From contig JAPTOF010000026.1 of NCBI GenBank assembly GCA_028554755.1, forward strand, positions 558,001-622,000: DNA of 64,000 nt. Direction: 5' to 3'. Below, in pieces: positions 16,326-29,801 of this stretch (position 1 is its first letter; every line of letters starts with the position of its first letter). The DNA is from Cordia subcordata. Taxonomy: Eukaryota > Streptophyta > Magnoliopsida > Boraginales > Cordiaceae. The position numbers and the translations under genes were made by a program. The notes beneath the pieces were generated by a model. That model ran no database searches and was not told where the DNA came from. It worked only from the letters and a program-made list of their open reading frames with translations.

Positions 16326-17703
16326 ATAAGCTCAGCTTTTGTATTATTATATTTGTTATACCCGAATTAACCACAAAATATACCCGTTTACCTTGCCTTC
16401 CTACCTTTATCACATTTTAGTGCGGATTCAGTAATAATTTTTTAAGTAACTTTTAGTATTTTGATTGGTCAAAATGCTATTTTTTAAAATTATTATTGTT
16501 TGATAAACTAACATTTCAAGTAGTTTTTCAAGTAACTTTTAGCGTTATTATTTCTCAAAAATTAAAAATTTTAGCCTTTCAAGTAGCTTTTAACTTTTCC
16601 TTTTTTTTTGACAATTCTATCCTTTTTGCATTTTTTTATTTTTCTATTCTTTCTCCAATTTTTCTCATTATTTTTACCTTTTCACAAATATAAATAAAAA
16701 ATAATATAAAAATAAATTTCAAATTCTATATAATCAACATTACTAAAAGTATAAGTTTTATTAGTATTTTTTTGACAAATAATTTTGAATATATTAAAAT
16801 TAATTTTTATAATATTGATACAAATATTTTATCAAACGATTAGTTATATTTTAACATTAAAATATGATTAAAAAAATAAATATCTAATTATGAAATATAT
16901 TATCTTACTTTTATAATAGTAATAATAATTATAATTATCATAACAACAACAATAATAATAACATTATATCAATGTTCTTTTACGTCATTTTATATTTATC
17001 AACTAATCTAACAACTAATTTTACCAAACACATTTGTTTAATCAACTAGTGAAACAGTTACCAGCTAACAGCTAAAATACCACAGCTAACAATTACCCAA
17101 ACAGCTATTAACTACTCTAACAATTAAATTTGTTTAACAAACCCTTCTAGTTGACATTATTGTGTTTAATCCATAAGCAAAAGATTTAGTATCCTCATTA
17201 GTCATTTCACAAGAAAAGGAATAATGAAAAGAATATATGAAAAAGAAAGGGATCATATAGAAAGGACAAGAAATATCATGTTTGGATCTGTTACTTGTAT
17301 AAAAATCATCAATAATCATAAGATATTATGTTTTCTCGATTATGGACAAAATGGTAAACACGGTTTGTAAATAAAAGTGTTCATTTTTATCTTGTAAACA
17401 CACACGGGATACACTTGCAAGATACACTCTTCATATTTGCATGTAATAGGAATACTTCATTGAAAATTTTCGTATCATGATAAAATAGAAATTGTAGGAA
17501 ATGAATCAAAGTTTGGCTATAATTTTTTTTTTTTAAGAAAAAATGGTAGAAGAGCAAAATGGATCACAAAATGTGAAATTCCTCCCATCCTGCTCCCTAG
17601 ACTAATGCTACTCTTACCTCACAAGCTTCACGCTAACGGGAGCCCATTTGGCTTAGTTTTTTTAAAAGTACTTTTTCTACATAGCTTTTTTGAAAGAGCT
17701 TTA
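16326..17703. other. Spacer in unit A with MITE-like AT-rich DNA
   Basis: No gene. From about 16440 to 17140 there is AT-rich DNA with repeated AAGTAACTTTTAG, AACTAGTGAAACAG and CAGCTAACAGCTAAAA words, ending in TTTAACAAACCC. This resembles a decayed hAT-type non-autonomous element, but I cannot define its ends. Confidence 0.4.
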
Positions 17704-17940
17704 GGGCCCGTTTGGATTGACTTTTTTTAAAAATTCTTTTTTTAACAACTTTTGAAAACAGTTTTTTTTGAGAAATTGAAAATTCTGGCTTCTAAAAAAA
17801 GCTATATTTTTGCTTTTCTCAGAGTTTTAGTTTTTGTGGAAACCAAATCAAATAGTTATTGCAAATTTAATGTAACTTTTTTTAGGAAAAAAATACTTTT
17901 TTCTGAAAAAAAAAAAGAAAAAACCAATCCAAACAGGCCC
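17704..17940. mobile_element. Tourist-like MITE, copy 2 (unit A)
   Basis: TIRs GGGCCCGTTTGGATTG and CCAATCCAAACAGGCCC, flanked by TTA (17701-17703 and 17941-17943). The left flank (about 17638-17700) itself resembles an older related MITE end, so this may be a nested insertion. Confidence 0.88.
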
Positions 17941-17943
17941 TTA

Positions 17944-19089
17944 AATAGTAGAAAAAACTGTTTTGTATTTGCATTCCTTATATGACAAGTACTATATGTT
18001 GGATCCGCATAATTAGGTTTCAAATATTTTTGTTTTCATATAACTATGTATGGTAAAAGTACAGAGAATATTGGAATCGAATGAATTATTTCATATTTAG
18101 TCAAAATAAATTTTTTAAGAGAAAAAGGGGAAGCTTATTAGATTGTGATTGGTTGCTTTTGCATAAAAGTGCTAATGTTACTTTTTGAAAATTACATTTT
18201 TCATTGCACAATTACCAATGATTCCTGGTCACCATCACTCATGCCAAGATTCATTAGAATGTTGGATGAATTTTATTTTATTTAGTACTTAAAACTCTTT
18301 CTTTTCATAAGCTTTTGCAGGTAGATTCGTATCATTTAAATTATCATATAGGAATTTAATTTATACAATCCCTTTATTATTTTATACAATTTGTTTGAAA
18401 TTTGAACCATAACCTTCTTTCCCTCTAAATCGGAACTCCATGGCATCCCTTCTAAATCGTGTATCTAACAAAGTGTTACCTCTCTTGATGTACCTATTTT
18501 TTAAATTCAAGCGAACAATTTAATAACAAAATCGGATCATTTTATATAAAAATCGCAATGAATCTATTAGAATTCAAGGTGTAAAGTGAAAAACTTAGAC
18601 GAGAAATTAATGACAAGGGATTTAATATGGTTTAGCATAAGCCTACTCCATGTGAAAACAGGAGATAGCATACAATGATGATCGAAAATATACTATATTT
18701 GAGTCTCTTTTTAGCTCTAAACGTGCTATGTAATTCTATCTCTTTATCCCAAGTAAAACTTAGGTTGAGCCTTTATTTATTAATTCCTCTAGTTTCCTAA
18801 TGCATCTACGACACCTACTTAGGTGACAAGCTAGAATACTTGGGCACAAAAAATGCGGGCCACAAACCCCATAAATCTTTACTTTGGGCCGCATTCACTA
18901 CTATCAACGAAATCATAAAGCACAAAGGCGTAACCAAAATTTGAAGATGGGGTGACGTAGATATAATTAAAAGACTATGATATTAAACATTTTAATATAA
19001 TGAATGTAAATAACACAAATAATATAAGCAAAAGTTTACCAATTTAATCAATAAAGTTGCCCATCTTTCTTTCATCAGATAAAATTCAT
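17944..19089. other. Spacer in unit A, no gene recognised
   Basis: AT-rich sequence without a convincing open frame. I see only short random frames. Confidence 0.5.
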
Positions 19090-20912
19090 CAATTATTGTA
19101 TCTACAAGAATATCTTTAGCAATTCCAGTTTCCACCAAACCTCTACACAAAGATGATATGCTAAAGGATTGTTAGGCACATCAAGCTCATAATGATGCAC
19201 TTGATACTTTAGATGAATCATCTCTTGCTCAAAAAAACTAGACGAATAAAACTTTTTAACAAGTTTGCATATATTATCAATTATAAATAACTTGTACCCA
19301 TCTCTAGGATCCAAAGTTGTACTGAGAGTAAGAAGCTTAGTTGTTTGCTCACCAAATCTGTTTTTAGCTCCTATAGTTGTTGATCTAATAACAATTGTAA
19401 ATATGTCTACCTGATAATGGTACTCTACTGGTACAATATCCTTTCAACGTGGGATCGAAGCATGTCAGAATAAGAAAATTCATATAAAAAACTTGTATAT
19501 TTTGATACAAACAAAATAATGTCACATTCTCTAAAAGAGTTCCTTGACCAACATCTCTCGACTTCTACATTAATGATTTTGTACTAAAACCATATGCATT
19601 GCATTTAAAATATTTTGAGATTTTTCTTGCAAAACTTGACAAAGTACATTAGTGATCCCCATGATTTCTTTCATCAAAGGTGAGATAAATATAAAATCAA
19701 ATGGCATTAATATTTTGAGAGCAAATGTTGCATCTTCCCGTTGAGAGTATGTATATCTTTCAGTAGCTATGTCCTAAAAAACTATAGAAGTTGGCCTAAA
19801 CATCCTTGTCAAACTGGAAATTGAATTAAAATGAAAACTCTGTCTAGTATCTCCAAGTCATTGCAAAGTTCATGTTTGATTGGCTCCTCTACTAGTATGT
19901 ATCTCTCCACATTCAATCAAATGTGCGTTTTCAATTACTTGCACAACTTGTAACTCATCATTGCGTTTAGAAAAAGAGCCTATAATGTTCACAATGAAAC
20001 TTAAGTTTTGGAAAAATGTATGTATATGAACAACGTCTCTAGATGCAACAACAAAAACTAGTTATAACTGATGAACTAAGCAATGTACATAATACGCATA
20101 AAGACAATATTTAAGAAACAAAGCTTGCAAACTGTTTCATTCTCTATGCATATTACTAGCTCCATTATACCCTTGACCATAAACTTTATGAATATTGAGA
20201 TTATGATGAGATAATGCACAAGAAATTTCTTCTTTAAGAGTTAATGCTATTGTGTCTTGAACATAAATCAAGTCCAAAAATCTCTCTTTTAACAAATCAT
20301 CCTTTATTAACAAATCTTATAACAATAGCCATTTGCTTTCTCTTGGATTCATCTCAAGTTTCATCAACAATTAAGCAAAACATTTCATTATTAATCTCAT
20401 TTTGAATCCTGCTTTTAACATTTCTAGCCATCACACATAAAATCTCCTTTTGAATTTTATGTGATATGTATTTTGCATTTTGTGGGACATTATCCAAAAC
20501 AACTCCATACACTTGCTCATTGTAACTTACTAACAACTATAACATTTCAACAAAATTACTTTGATTTGTTGAATCCATACTTTCATCATGTACTTTAGAA
20601 GCACATACTTGAAATGTTAACCAACGAACAACATCTATTGAAGCTTCAAGGCGAAAGCAATTATTAAAAATTTGTGAGGAACTTTGTCTTTACATCACCT
20701 TTTCAATATGAAAAGATTGATTTTTCTCACAATATTTATAGCTAAATTATGAATTGAATGAATCTTTTCCTACATAGGATAAGAAAGCACAATCCTTTCT
20801 TTGATTTACTTTTTTCCAATTTCTAAATCCCTTAGCAATGAATGTATCTGATCTTGATCCTACTGATAATTTTGCAAAAAGATAGTAAAGAAAACAAAAT
20901 GCGACATCTTTT
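19090..20912 (-). pseudogene. hAT/DUF4371 (zinc finger MYM-type 1-like) transposase remnant, unit A
   Basis: Read on the minus strand, the N-terminal part shows EYSLIKDVAFC and, near 20840, FIAKGFRNWKKVNQRKD, the TTF-type finger region of these hAT-derived proteins. Around 20350-20540 comes NAKYISHKIQKEILCV...LIVDET, the DUF4371 core with the Asp-Glu pair. Around 19100-19310 comes TLDPRDGYK...LKYQVHHYELDVPNNP, leading towards the hAT dimerisation region. Many stops and frameshifts separate these pieces. The 5' end (20912) is where element 2 inserted. The same remnant lies at 26236-28051. Confidence 0.75.
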
Positions 20913-21284
20913 TAACACAATAGATATTTGAAAAACATAAATAAGAAAGTAGGATAATCAAGGAACTCAATTTCAAGGCTAAAATTAGCCAAGAAATCCC
21001 ATAGATAATAAACTCTAAGAGAGGGAATAAAAATATTATTGAATAATTTTGAAAAAGTTATGTAACAATGAAAGCTTTCACCCCCTATATATAGGCTAAG
21101 AATTTAAAATTAAATAAGAAACTAAAACTAAATAAGAATCTAAAACTAAATAGGAAACTAAAACTAAATAGGAAACTAAAACTAATTAGGAAACTAAAAC
21201 TTCTACAAACCCTTTCCATAACAAAATAGGTAATAAACTAATCCTAGGACTCAATAATAAATAATAAAATTCTAGGTTGTATCA
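20913..21284 (-). repeat. Element 2 3' LTR, unit A copy (372 bp)
   Basis: On the minus strand it begins TGATACAACC and ends TGTTA, so the ends are TG...TA rather than TG...CA. It contains repeats of AGGAAACTAAAACTAAAT near 21110-21210 and a CTATATATAGG box. A purine stretch directly precedes it on the minus strand. Confidence 0.85.
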
Positions 21285-22664
21285 GTCTCCCAAGTGTGAA
21301 AAGAACTCGTCCTTAATTTATCACCACCATCGTTAACCAAATCTTCATGATACGAAATAAGATGCTTAACATTAAAAACATCTGAAGTAGTAATGTAATT
21401 AGAAAGCTCCAAGCAATAGGCATTATCATTTATCTTTTGAATAATCTTACAAGCTCCAATCTTCTGAGCACTAAGCTTGTGGCATTCTCCAACAAGGTAA
21501 CAATCATGTGTCAAAATAGCCCACACATAGTCTCTAACTTCAAACATAACACATCGTCGTCGCTTGTCAAAAACTTGTTTATAAGCTGCATTGTTGGCCT
21601 CAATTCTCGCTCGAACTTGCTCATAAATTAACTTGATATGCTTCACTAAATCCTCAGCTTTTCCACTAAATTTACCCTTGTAAGGAATAGGCACCAAATC
21701 CAATGGGCTACTCGGATTCTGGCCATAGACAACCTCGAAAGGACTTTGTTTGGTTGTTCTATTTACAGTCCGGTTGAAAGCGAATTCAGCTTGCAGAAAT
21801 GAATATCCCACTGCTTACAATTGGTTCCAACTAAGCTCGAATGAGATTGCCTAAACTCCGTTGATCACTTATGTTTCACCATCAGTTTGCGAATGATAAG
21901 CAGAACTAAAATTTAAACTTGTCCCCATTTTCTTCCACAAAGTTCTCCAAAAGTGGCTGACAAACTTGCGATCTCGATCAAAAGTAATAGATTGTGGAAT
22001 CCCATGTAAACGAAGAATCTCTTTGAAGAAGAGATTGGCAATACTAGAAGCATCCACGGTTTTCCTACAAGGAATGAAATGTGCCATTTTGGAAAATCAA
22101 TCCACAACAACGAAAACCAAATCCATACCTCCTTGTGTACGCGGCAATCCGAGAACAAAATCCATGTTAATATCAGTCTAAGGTGAGGTTGGTACTGGCA
22201 ATGGCACGTAAAGACCTTTAAAGAGAAATCCACCATGCAATGCAAAATCATCACGTGCCATATCCTAGACTTCTTTAAAGATGGACCCGAAGTACACATC
22301 TTCAGGGCAAAGTTCCTTAAAAGTGTCAAACCCCACAACATGAACCTGCATAGTTGATAATGGAGAAGAACACCTACTTAAGGCATCAGCAACATGGTTA
22401 TAAACTCCAGCCTTGTGTTTTAATGTAAAAGTAAAGCCTTGCAAAAATGAAGTCCACTTAACATGCTTCAAATTTAGACTCTTTTGGGAGTTAAGATATT
22501 CCAAAGCTTCATGATCCGAGTGTAAGATGAACTCCCTTTGAAAAAGGTAATACTTCTAGTGCCTTAATGTCTGAACAATTACAAAGAACTCAATATCATA
22601 TGTTGAGTAGCAAAATCTAGTACCATTTAGCTTTTCACTATAGTAAGCAATTGGTCTTTCTTCT
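21285..22664 (-). pseudogene. Element 2 integrase and RNase H remnant, unit A
   Basis: Pieces visible on the minus strand: VADALSRC (end of RNase H), [31 protein letters not shown] and [12 protein letters not shown] (integrase core), then FAFNRTVNRTTKQSPFEV and a C-terminal part. The codon after QTDGET is TAA where the family has the catalytic Glu. Further frameshifts separate the pieces. Confidence 0.85.
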
Positions 22665-22714
22665 TCTTCCCGTAGGTCCTCCTGACCTAGTGTCTCCTCA
22701 TCGTAAAACCCAAG

Positions 22715-22958
22715 CTATTGCATCTTTGTCATGAACTCAGCCAGGGCCTCTTCCGCTTTTGTCAAACGTGCCTCAAAAGCGACTTGCACATCCCGAGACT
22801 TCCCCCTCTTATTGCCTTTGGTTGCTGCAGGTGGTAAGGCTTCCCTTCCCCTCTCATCATGGCTGACATCAGTGTTTTTCTCAACACCTGAAGAAGACAT
22901 CCTTCACAGGAGCAAAATCACAAACACCTTGCGTGTAACCTTGGCTCTGGTAACCACT
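22715..22958 (-). pseudogene. Duplicated element 1 gag leader, unit B
   Basis: Exact-looking second copy of the MSSSGVEKN...EFMTKMQ frame (22900-22715) and primer-binding-like site. To its left it is cut at the duplication junction, so it is an orphan 5' end with no downstream pol. Confidence 0.85.
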
Positions 22959-23473
22959 TGTCACGCCCTTGGCCTACCCCAAGCGCAACATGTGGCACTT
23001 AGACACTTTTCTCAAGCAAAAGTGGCTAAGTTAGTCTGCAAAAACCACGAACAAAGGAAATTTGCAAGATAAAGAGTAAAGCAACGGAATAAAGAGATGA
23101 GAGAAATGCTTTCTATTGCTCTCAAACTTTTCTGTATGTCCTTTACAAATGAAAAGCTAGGCTATTTATACATGTTCTCTAGCAAATGAATGGCTATGAT
23201 CATCTTAATCTAACGGCTAGCACGATCTTCTAGAATCCTCTACATCAATTAAGGGATTTTGAAATTCAATCAGGAGATTCTATAATCTATTATAACAGAA
23301 TATCGCATAATTAAGGGATTGAGTATAATTCAAAATCCCTACCATATTTGTTCCTATCTATAAAACCTTCTAGATGTTCCAGGAATGGAAAGTGACATGT
23401 ATGCCTTCTTGTGAGCCTCGTCATCTTCACCAAGTGGCAGCCTATATGGCACCTGCATTGTCGGGGTGTGACA
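22959..23473 (-). repeat. Element 1 LTR, third copy (unit B)
   Basis: 515-bp copy of the 5' LTR sharing its diagnostic changes against the left LTR (for example CAACATG in place of CAGCGTG), so it was copied from 15809-16325. TATAAATAG on the minus strand at 23162-23170. Confidence 0.92.
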
Positions 23474-24846
23474 ATAAGCTCACTTTTGTATTATTATATT
23501 TGTTATACGAATTAACCACAAAATATACCCGTTTACCTTGCCTTCCTACCTTTATCACATTTTAGTGCGGATTCAAGAATAATTTTTTAAGTAACTTTTA
23601 GTATTTTGATTGGTCAAAATGCTATTTTTTAAAATTATTATTGTTTGATAAACTAACATTTCAAGTAGTTTTTCAAGTAACTTTTAGCGTTATTATTTCT
23701 CAAAAATTAAAAATTTTAGCCTTTCAAGTAGCTTTTAACTTTTCCTTTTTTTTTGACAATTCTATCCTTTTGCATTTTTTTATTTTTCTATTCTTTCTCC
23801 AATTTTTCTCATTATTTTTACCTTTTCACAAATATAAATAAAAAATAATATAAAAATAAATTTCAAATTCTATATAATCAACATTACTAAAAGTATAAGT
23901 TTTATTAGTATTTTTTTGACAAATAATTTTGAATATATTAAAATTAATTTTTATAATATTGATACAAATATTTTATCAAACGATTAGTTATATTTTAACA
24001 TTAAAATATGATTAAAAATAAATATCTAATTATGAAATATATTATCTTACTTTTATAATAGTAATAATAATTATAATTATCATAACAACAACAATAATAA
24101 TAACATTATATCAATGTTCTTTTACGTCATTTTATATTTATCAACTAATCTAACAACTAATTTTACCAAACACATTTGTTTAATCAACTAGTGAAACAGT
24201 TACCAGCTAACAGCTAAAATACCACAGCTAACAATTACCCAAACAGCTATTAACTACTCTAACAATTAAATTTGTCGAACAAACCCTTCTAGTTGACATT
24301 ATTGTGTTTAATCCATAAGCAAAAGATTTAGTATCCCTCATTAGTCATTTCACAAGAAAAGGAATAATGAAAAGAATATATGAAAAAGAAAGGGATCATA
24401 TAGAAAGGACAAGAAATATCATGTTTGGATCTGTTACTTGTATAAAAATCATCAATAATCATAAGATATTATGTTTTCTCGATTATGGACAAAATGGTAA
24501 ACACGGTTTGTAAATAAAAGTGTTCATTTTTATCTTGTAAACACACACGGGATACACTTGCAAGATACACTCTTCATATTTGCATGTAATAGGAATACTT
24601 CATTGAAAATTTTCGTATCATGATAAAATAGAAATTGTAGGAAATGAATCAAAGTTTGGCTATAATTTTTTTTTTTTAAGAAAAAATGGTAGAAGAGCAA
24701 AATGGATCACAAAATGTGAAATTCCTCCCCATCTGTTCCCTAGACTAATGCTACTCTTACCTCACAAGCTTCACGCTAACGGGAGCCCATTTGGCTTAGT
24801 TTTTTTAAAAGTACTTTTTCTACATAGCTTTTTTGAAAGAGCTTTA
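23474..24846. other. Spacer in unit B
   Basis: Copy of 16326-17703 with small indels (for example ACGAATT for CCCGAATT near 23505). No gene. Confidence 0.6.
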
Positions 24847-25083
24847 GGGCCCGTTTGGATTGACTTTTTTTAAAAATTCTTTTTTTAACAACTTTTGAAA
24901 ACAGTTTTTTTTGAGAAATTTAAAAATATGGCTTCTAAAAAAAGCTATATTTTTGCTTTTCTCAGAGTTTTAGTTTTTGTGGAAACCAAATCAAATAGTT
25001 ATTGCAAATTTAATGTAACTTTTTTTAGGAAAAAAATACTTTTTTCTGAAAAAAAAAAAGAAAAAACCAATCCAAAAAGGCCC
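24847..25083. mobile_element. Tourist-like MITE, duplicated copy (unit B)
   Basis: Same insertion as 17704-17940, copied by the tandem duplication and flanked by the same TTA. Its right TIR carries AAAAAGGCCC in place of AAACAGGCCC, one of the visible A/B differences. Confidence 0.88.
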
Positions 25084-26235
25084 TTAAATAGTAGAAAAAA
25101 CTGTTTTGTATTTGCATTCCTTATATGACAAGTACTATATGTTGGATCCGCATAATTAGGTTTCAAATATTTTTGTTTTCATATAACTATGTATGGTAAA
25201 AGTACAGAGAATATTGGAATCGAATGAATTATTTCATATTTAGTCAAAATAAATTTTTTAAGAGAAAAAGGGGAAGCTTATTAGATTGTGATTGGTTGCT
25301 TTTGCATAAAAGTGCTAATGTTACTTTTTGAAAATTACATTTTTCATTGCACAATTACCAATGATTCCTGGTCACCATCACTCATGCCAAGATTCATTAG
25401 AATGTTGGATGAATTTTATTTTATTTAGTACTTAAAACTCTTTCTTTTCATAAGCTTTTGCAGGTAGATTCGTATCATTTAAATTATCATATAGGAATTT
25501 AATTTATACAATCCCTTTATTATTTTATACAATTTGTTTGAAATTTGAACCATAACCTTCTTTCCCTCTAAATCGGAACTCCATGGCATCCCTTCTAAAT
25601 CGTGTATCTAACAAAGTGTTACCTCTCTTGATGTACCTATTTTTTAAATTCAAGCGAACAATTTAATAACAAAATCGGATCATTTTATATAAAAATCGCA
25701 ATGAATCTATTAGAATTCAAGGTGTAAAGTGAAAAACTTAGACGAGAAATTAATGACAAGGGATTTAATATGGTTTAGCATAAGCCTACTCCATGTGAAA
25801 ACAGGAGATAGCATACAATGATGATCGAAAATATACTATATTTGAGTCTCTTTTAGCTCTAAACGTGCTATGTAATTCTATCTCTTTATCCCAAGTAAAA
25901 CTTAGGTTGAGCCTTTATTTATTAATTCCTCTAGTTTCCTAATGCATCTACGACACCTACTTAGGTGACAAGCTAGAATACTTGGGCACAAAAAATGCGG
26001 GCCACAAACCCCATAAATCTTTACTTTGGGCCGCATTCACTACTATCAACGAAATCATAAAGCACAAAGGCAGAACCAAAATTTGAAGATGGGGTGACGT
26101 AGATATAATTAAAAGACTATGATATTAAACATTTTAATATAATGAATGTAAATAACACAAATAATATAAGCAAAAGTTTACCAATTTAATCAATAAAGTT
26201 GCGCCCATCTTTCTTTCATGAGATAAAATTCATCA
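25084..26235. other. Spacer in unit B, no gene recognised
   Basis: Copy of 17941-19089. Nothing coding is visible. Confidence 0.5.
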
Positions 26236-28051
26236 ATTATTGTATCTACAAGAATATCTTTAGCAATTCCAGTTTCCACCAAACCTCTACACAAAGATGA
26301 TATGCTAAAGGATTGTTAGGCACATCAAGCTCATAATGATGCACTTGATACTTTAGATGAATCATCTCTTGCTCAAAAAAACTAGACGAATAAAACTTTT
26401 TAACAAGTTTGCATATATTATCAATTATAAATAACTTGTACCCATCTCTAGGATCCAAAGTTGTCGAGAGTAAGAAGCTTAGTTGTTTGCTCACCAAATC
26501 TGTTTTTAGCTCCTATAGTTGTTGATCTAATAACAATTGTAAATATGTCTACCTGATAATGGTACTAAACTGGTACAATATCCTTTCAACGTGGGATCGA
26601 AGCATGTCAGAATAAGAAAATTCATATAAAAAACTTGTATATTTTGATACAAACAAAATAATGTCACATTCTCTAAAAGAGTTCCTTGACCAACATCTCT
26701 CGACTTCTACATTAATGATTTTGTACTAAAACCATATGCATTGCATTTAAAATATTTTGAGATTTTTCTTGCAAAACTTGACAAAGTACATTAGTGATCC
26801 CCATGATTTCTTTCATCAAAGGTGAGATAAATATAAAATCAAATGGCATTAATATTTTGAGAGCAAATGTTGCATCTTCCCGTTGAGAGTATGTATATCT
26901 TTCAGTAGCTATGTCCTAAAAAACTATAGAAGTTGGCCTAAACATCCTTGTCAAACCGAAATTGAATTAAAATGAAAACTCTGTCTAGTATCTCCAAGTC
27001 ATTGCAAAGTTCATGTTTGATTGGCTCCTCTACTAGTATGTATCTCTCCACATTCAATCAAATGTGCGTTTTCAATTACTTGCACAACTTGTAACTCATC
27101 ATTGCGTTTAGAAAAAGAGCCTATAATGTTCACAATGAAACTTAAGTTTTGGAAAAATGTATGTATATGAACAACGTCTCTAGATGCAACAACAAAAACT
27201 AGTTATAACTGATGAACTAAGCAATGTACATAATACGCATAAAGACAATATTTAAGAAACAAAGCTTGCAAACTGTTTCATTCTCTATGCATATTACTAG
27301 CTCCATTATACCCTTGACCATAAACTTTATGAATATTGAGATTATGATGAGATAATGCACAAGAAATTTCTTCTTTAAGAGTTAATGCTATTGTGTCTTG
27401 AACATAAATCAAGTCCAAAAATCTCTCTTTTAACAAATCATCCTTTATTAACAAATCTTATAACAATAGCCATTTGCTTTCTCTTGGATTCATCTCAAGT
27501 TTCATCAACAATTAAGCAAAACATTTCATTATTAATCTCATTTTGAATCCTGCTTTTAACATTTCTAGCCATCACACATAAAATCTCCTTTTGAATTTTA
27601 TGTGATATGTATTTTGCATTTTGTGGGACATTATCCAAAACAACTCCATACACTTGCTCATTGTAACTTACTAACAACTATAACATTTCAACAAAATTAC
27701 TTTGATTTGTTGAATCCATACTTTCATCATGTACTTTAGAAGCACATACTTGAAATGTTAACCAACGAACAACATCTATTGAAGCTTCAAGTAAAGCAAT
27801 TATTAAAAATTTGTGAGGAACTTTGTCTTTACATCACCTTTTCAATATGAAAAGATTGATTTTTCTCACAATATTTATAGCTAAATTATGAATTGAATGA
27901 ATCTTTTCCTACATAGGATAAGAAAGCACAATCCTTTCTTTGATTTACTTTTTTCCAATTTCTAAATCCCTTAGCAATGAATGTATCTGATCTTGATCCT
28001 ACTGATAATTTTGCAAAAAGATAGTAAAGAAAACAAAATGCGACATCTTTT
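26236..28051 (-). pseudogene. hAT/DUF4371 transposase remnant, unit B
   Basis: Second copy of the remnant at 19090-20912, with the same domain pieces and stops. A one-copy difference makes the last part read VSKQLSFLLSTTLDPRDGYK without a break here (26246-26497), whereas unit A has a short insertion near 19320. Its upstream continuation is on the far side of element 2, at about 32983-33007. Confidence 0.75.
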
Positions 28052-28422
28052 TAACACAATAGATATTTGAAAAACATAAATAAGAAAGTAGGATAATCAA
28101 GGAACTCAATTTCAAGGCTAAAATTAGCCAAGAAATCCCATAGATAATAAACTCTAAGAGAGGAATAAAAATATTATTGAATAATTTTGAAAAAGTTATG
28201 TAACAATGAAAGCTTTCACCCCCTATATATAGGCTAAGAATTTAAAATTAAATAAGAAACTAAAACTAAATAAGAATCTAAAACTAAATAGGAAACTAAA
28301 ACTAAATAGGAAACTAAAACTAATTAGGAAACTAAAACTTCTACAAACCCTTTCCATAACAAAATAGGTAATAAACTAATCCTAGGACTCAATAATAAAT
28401 AATAAAATTCTAGGTTGTATCA
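28052..28422 (-). repeat. Element 2 3' LTR, unit B copy
   Basis: Counterpart of 20913-21284. TG...TA ends. On the minus strand it is preceded by CTTGGGGAGAC, the likely polypurine tract (28423-28433). Confidence 0.85.
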
Positions 28423-29800
28423 GTCTCCCCAAGTGTGAAAAGAACTCGTCCTTAATTTATCACCACCATCGTTAACCAAATCTTCATGATACGAAATAAG
28501 ATGCTTAACATTAAAAACATCTGAAGTAGTAATGTAATTAGAAAGCTCCAAGCAATAGGCATTATCATTTATCTTTTGAATAATCTTACAAGCTCCAATC
28601 TTCTGAGCACTAAGCTTGTGGCATTCTCCAACAAGGTAACAATCATGTGTCAAAATAGCCCACACATAGTCTCTAACTTCAAACATAACACATCGTCGCT
28701 TGTCAAAAACTTGTTTATAAGCTGCATTGTTGGCCTCAATTCTCGCTCGAACTTGCTCATAAATTAACTTGATATGCTTCACTAAATCCTCACTTTTCCA
28801 CTAAATTTACCCTTGTAAGGAATAGGCACCAAATCCAATGGGCTACTCGGATTCTGGCCATAGACAACCTCGAAAGGACTTTGTTTGGTTGTTCTATTTA
28901 CAGTCCGGTTGAAAGCGAATTCAGCTTGCAGGAACAGAATATCCCACTGTTTACAATTGGTTCCAACTAAGCTCCGAATGAGATTGCCTAAACTCCTGTT
29001 GATCACTTATGTTTCACCATCAGTTTGCGAATGATAAGCAGAACTAAAATTTAAACTTGTCCCCATTTTCTTCCACAAAGTTCTCCAAAAGTGGCTGACA
29101 AACTTGCGATCTCGATCAAAAGTAATAGATTGTGGAATCCCATGTAAACGAAGAATCTCTTTGAAGAAGAGATTGGCAATACTAGAAGCATCCACGGTTT
29201 TCCTACAAGGAATGAAATGTGCCATTTTGGAAAATCAATCCACAACAACGAAAACCAAATCCATACCTCCTTGTGTACGCGGCAATCCGAGAACAAAATC
29301 CATGTTAATATCAGTCTAAGGTGAGGTTGGTACTGGCAATGGCACGTAAAGACCTTTAAAGAGAAATCCACCATGCAATGCAAAATCATCACGTGCCATA
29401 TCCTAGACTTCTTTAAAGATGGACCCGAAGTACACATCTTCAGGGCAAAGTTCCTTAAAAGTGTCAAACCCCACAACATGAACCTGCATAGTTGATAATG
29501 GAGAAGAACACCTACTTAAGGCATCAGCAACATGGTTATAAACTCCAGCCTTGTGTTTTAATGTAAAAGTAAAGCCTTGCAAAAATGAAGTCCACTTAAC
29601 ATGCTTCAAATTTAGACTCTTTTGGGAGTTAAGATATTCCAAAGCTTCATGATCCGAGTGTAAGATGAACTCCCTTTGAAAAAGGTAATACTTCTAGTGC
29701 CTTAATGTCTGAACAATTACAAAGAACTCAATATCATATGTTGAGTAGCAAAATCTAGTACCATTTAGCTTTTCACTATAGTAAGCAATTGGTCTTTCTT
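28423..29800 (-). pseudogene. Element 2 integrase and RNase H end (unit B)
   Basis: Same pieces as in unit [32 protein letters not shown] followed by TAA at the place of the catalytic Glu, then NRSLGNLIRSLVG and a C-terminal domain at 28420-28782. The junction near 28785 has lost one codon phase against unit A. Confidence 0.85.
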
Positions 29801-29801
29801 C

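Larger units (their letters stand above)
15519..22668. repeat. Tandem duplication, unit A (~7150 bp)
   Basis: This segment and 22669-29803 match almost base for base. Unit A starts inside the gag leader of element 1 and ends inside the RNase H region of element 2. The junction at 22665-22668 shows TCTT, which is present at both ancestral breakpoints (15515-15518 and 29800-29803), i.e. 4-bp microhomology. The two units differ by scattered 1-3 base indels and a few substitutions. Confidence 0.93.
20913..22668 (-). mobile_element. Element 2, 3' part only (unit A)
   Basis: This is the 3' LTR plus integrase and part of RNase H of the Ty3/gypsy element that is complete at 28052-32982. It stops at the duplication junction (22668) and is followed by gag-leader sequence of element 1. 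TSD half CTTTT lies at 20908-20912. Confidence 0.9.
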
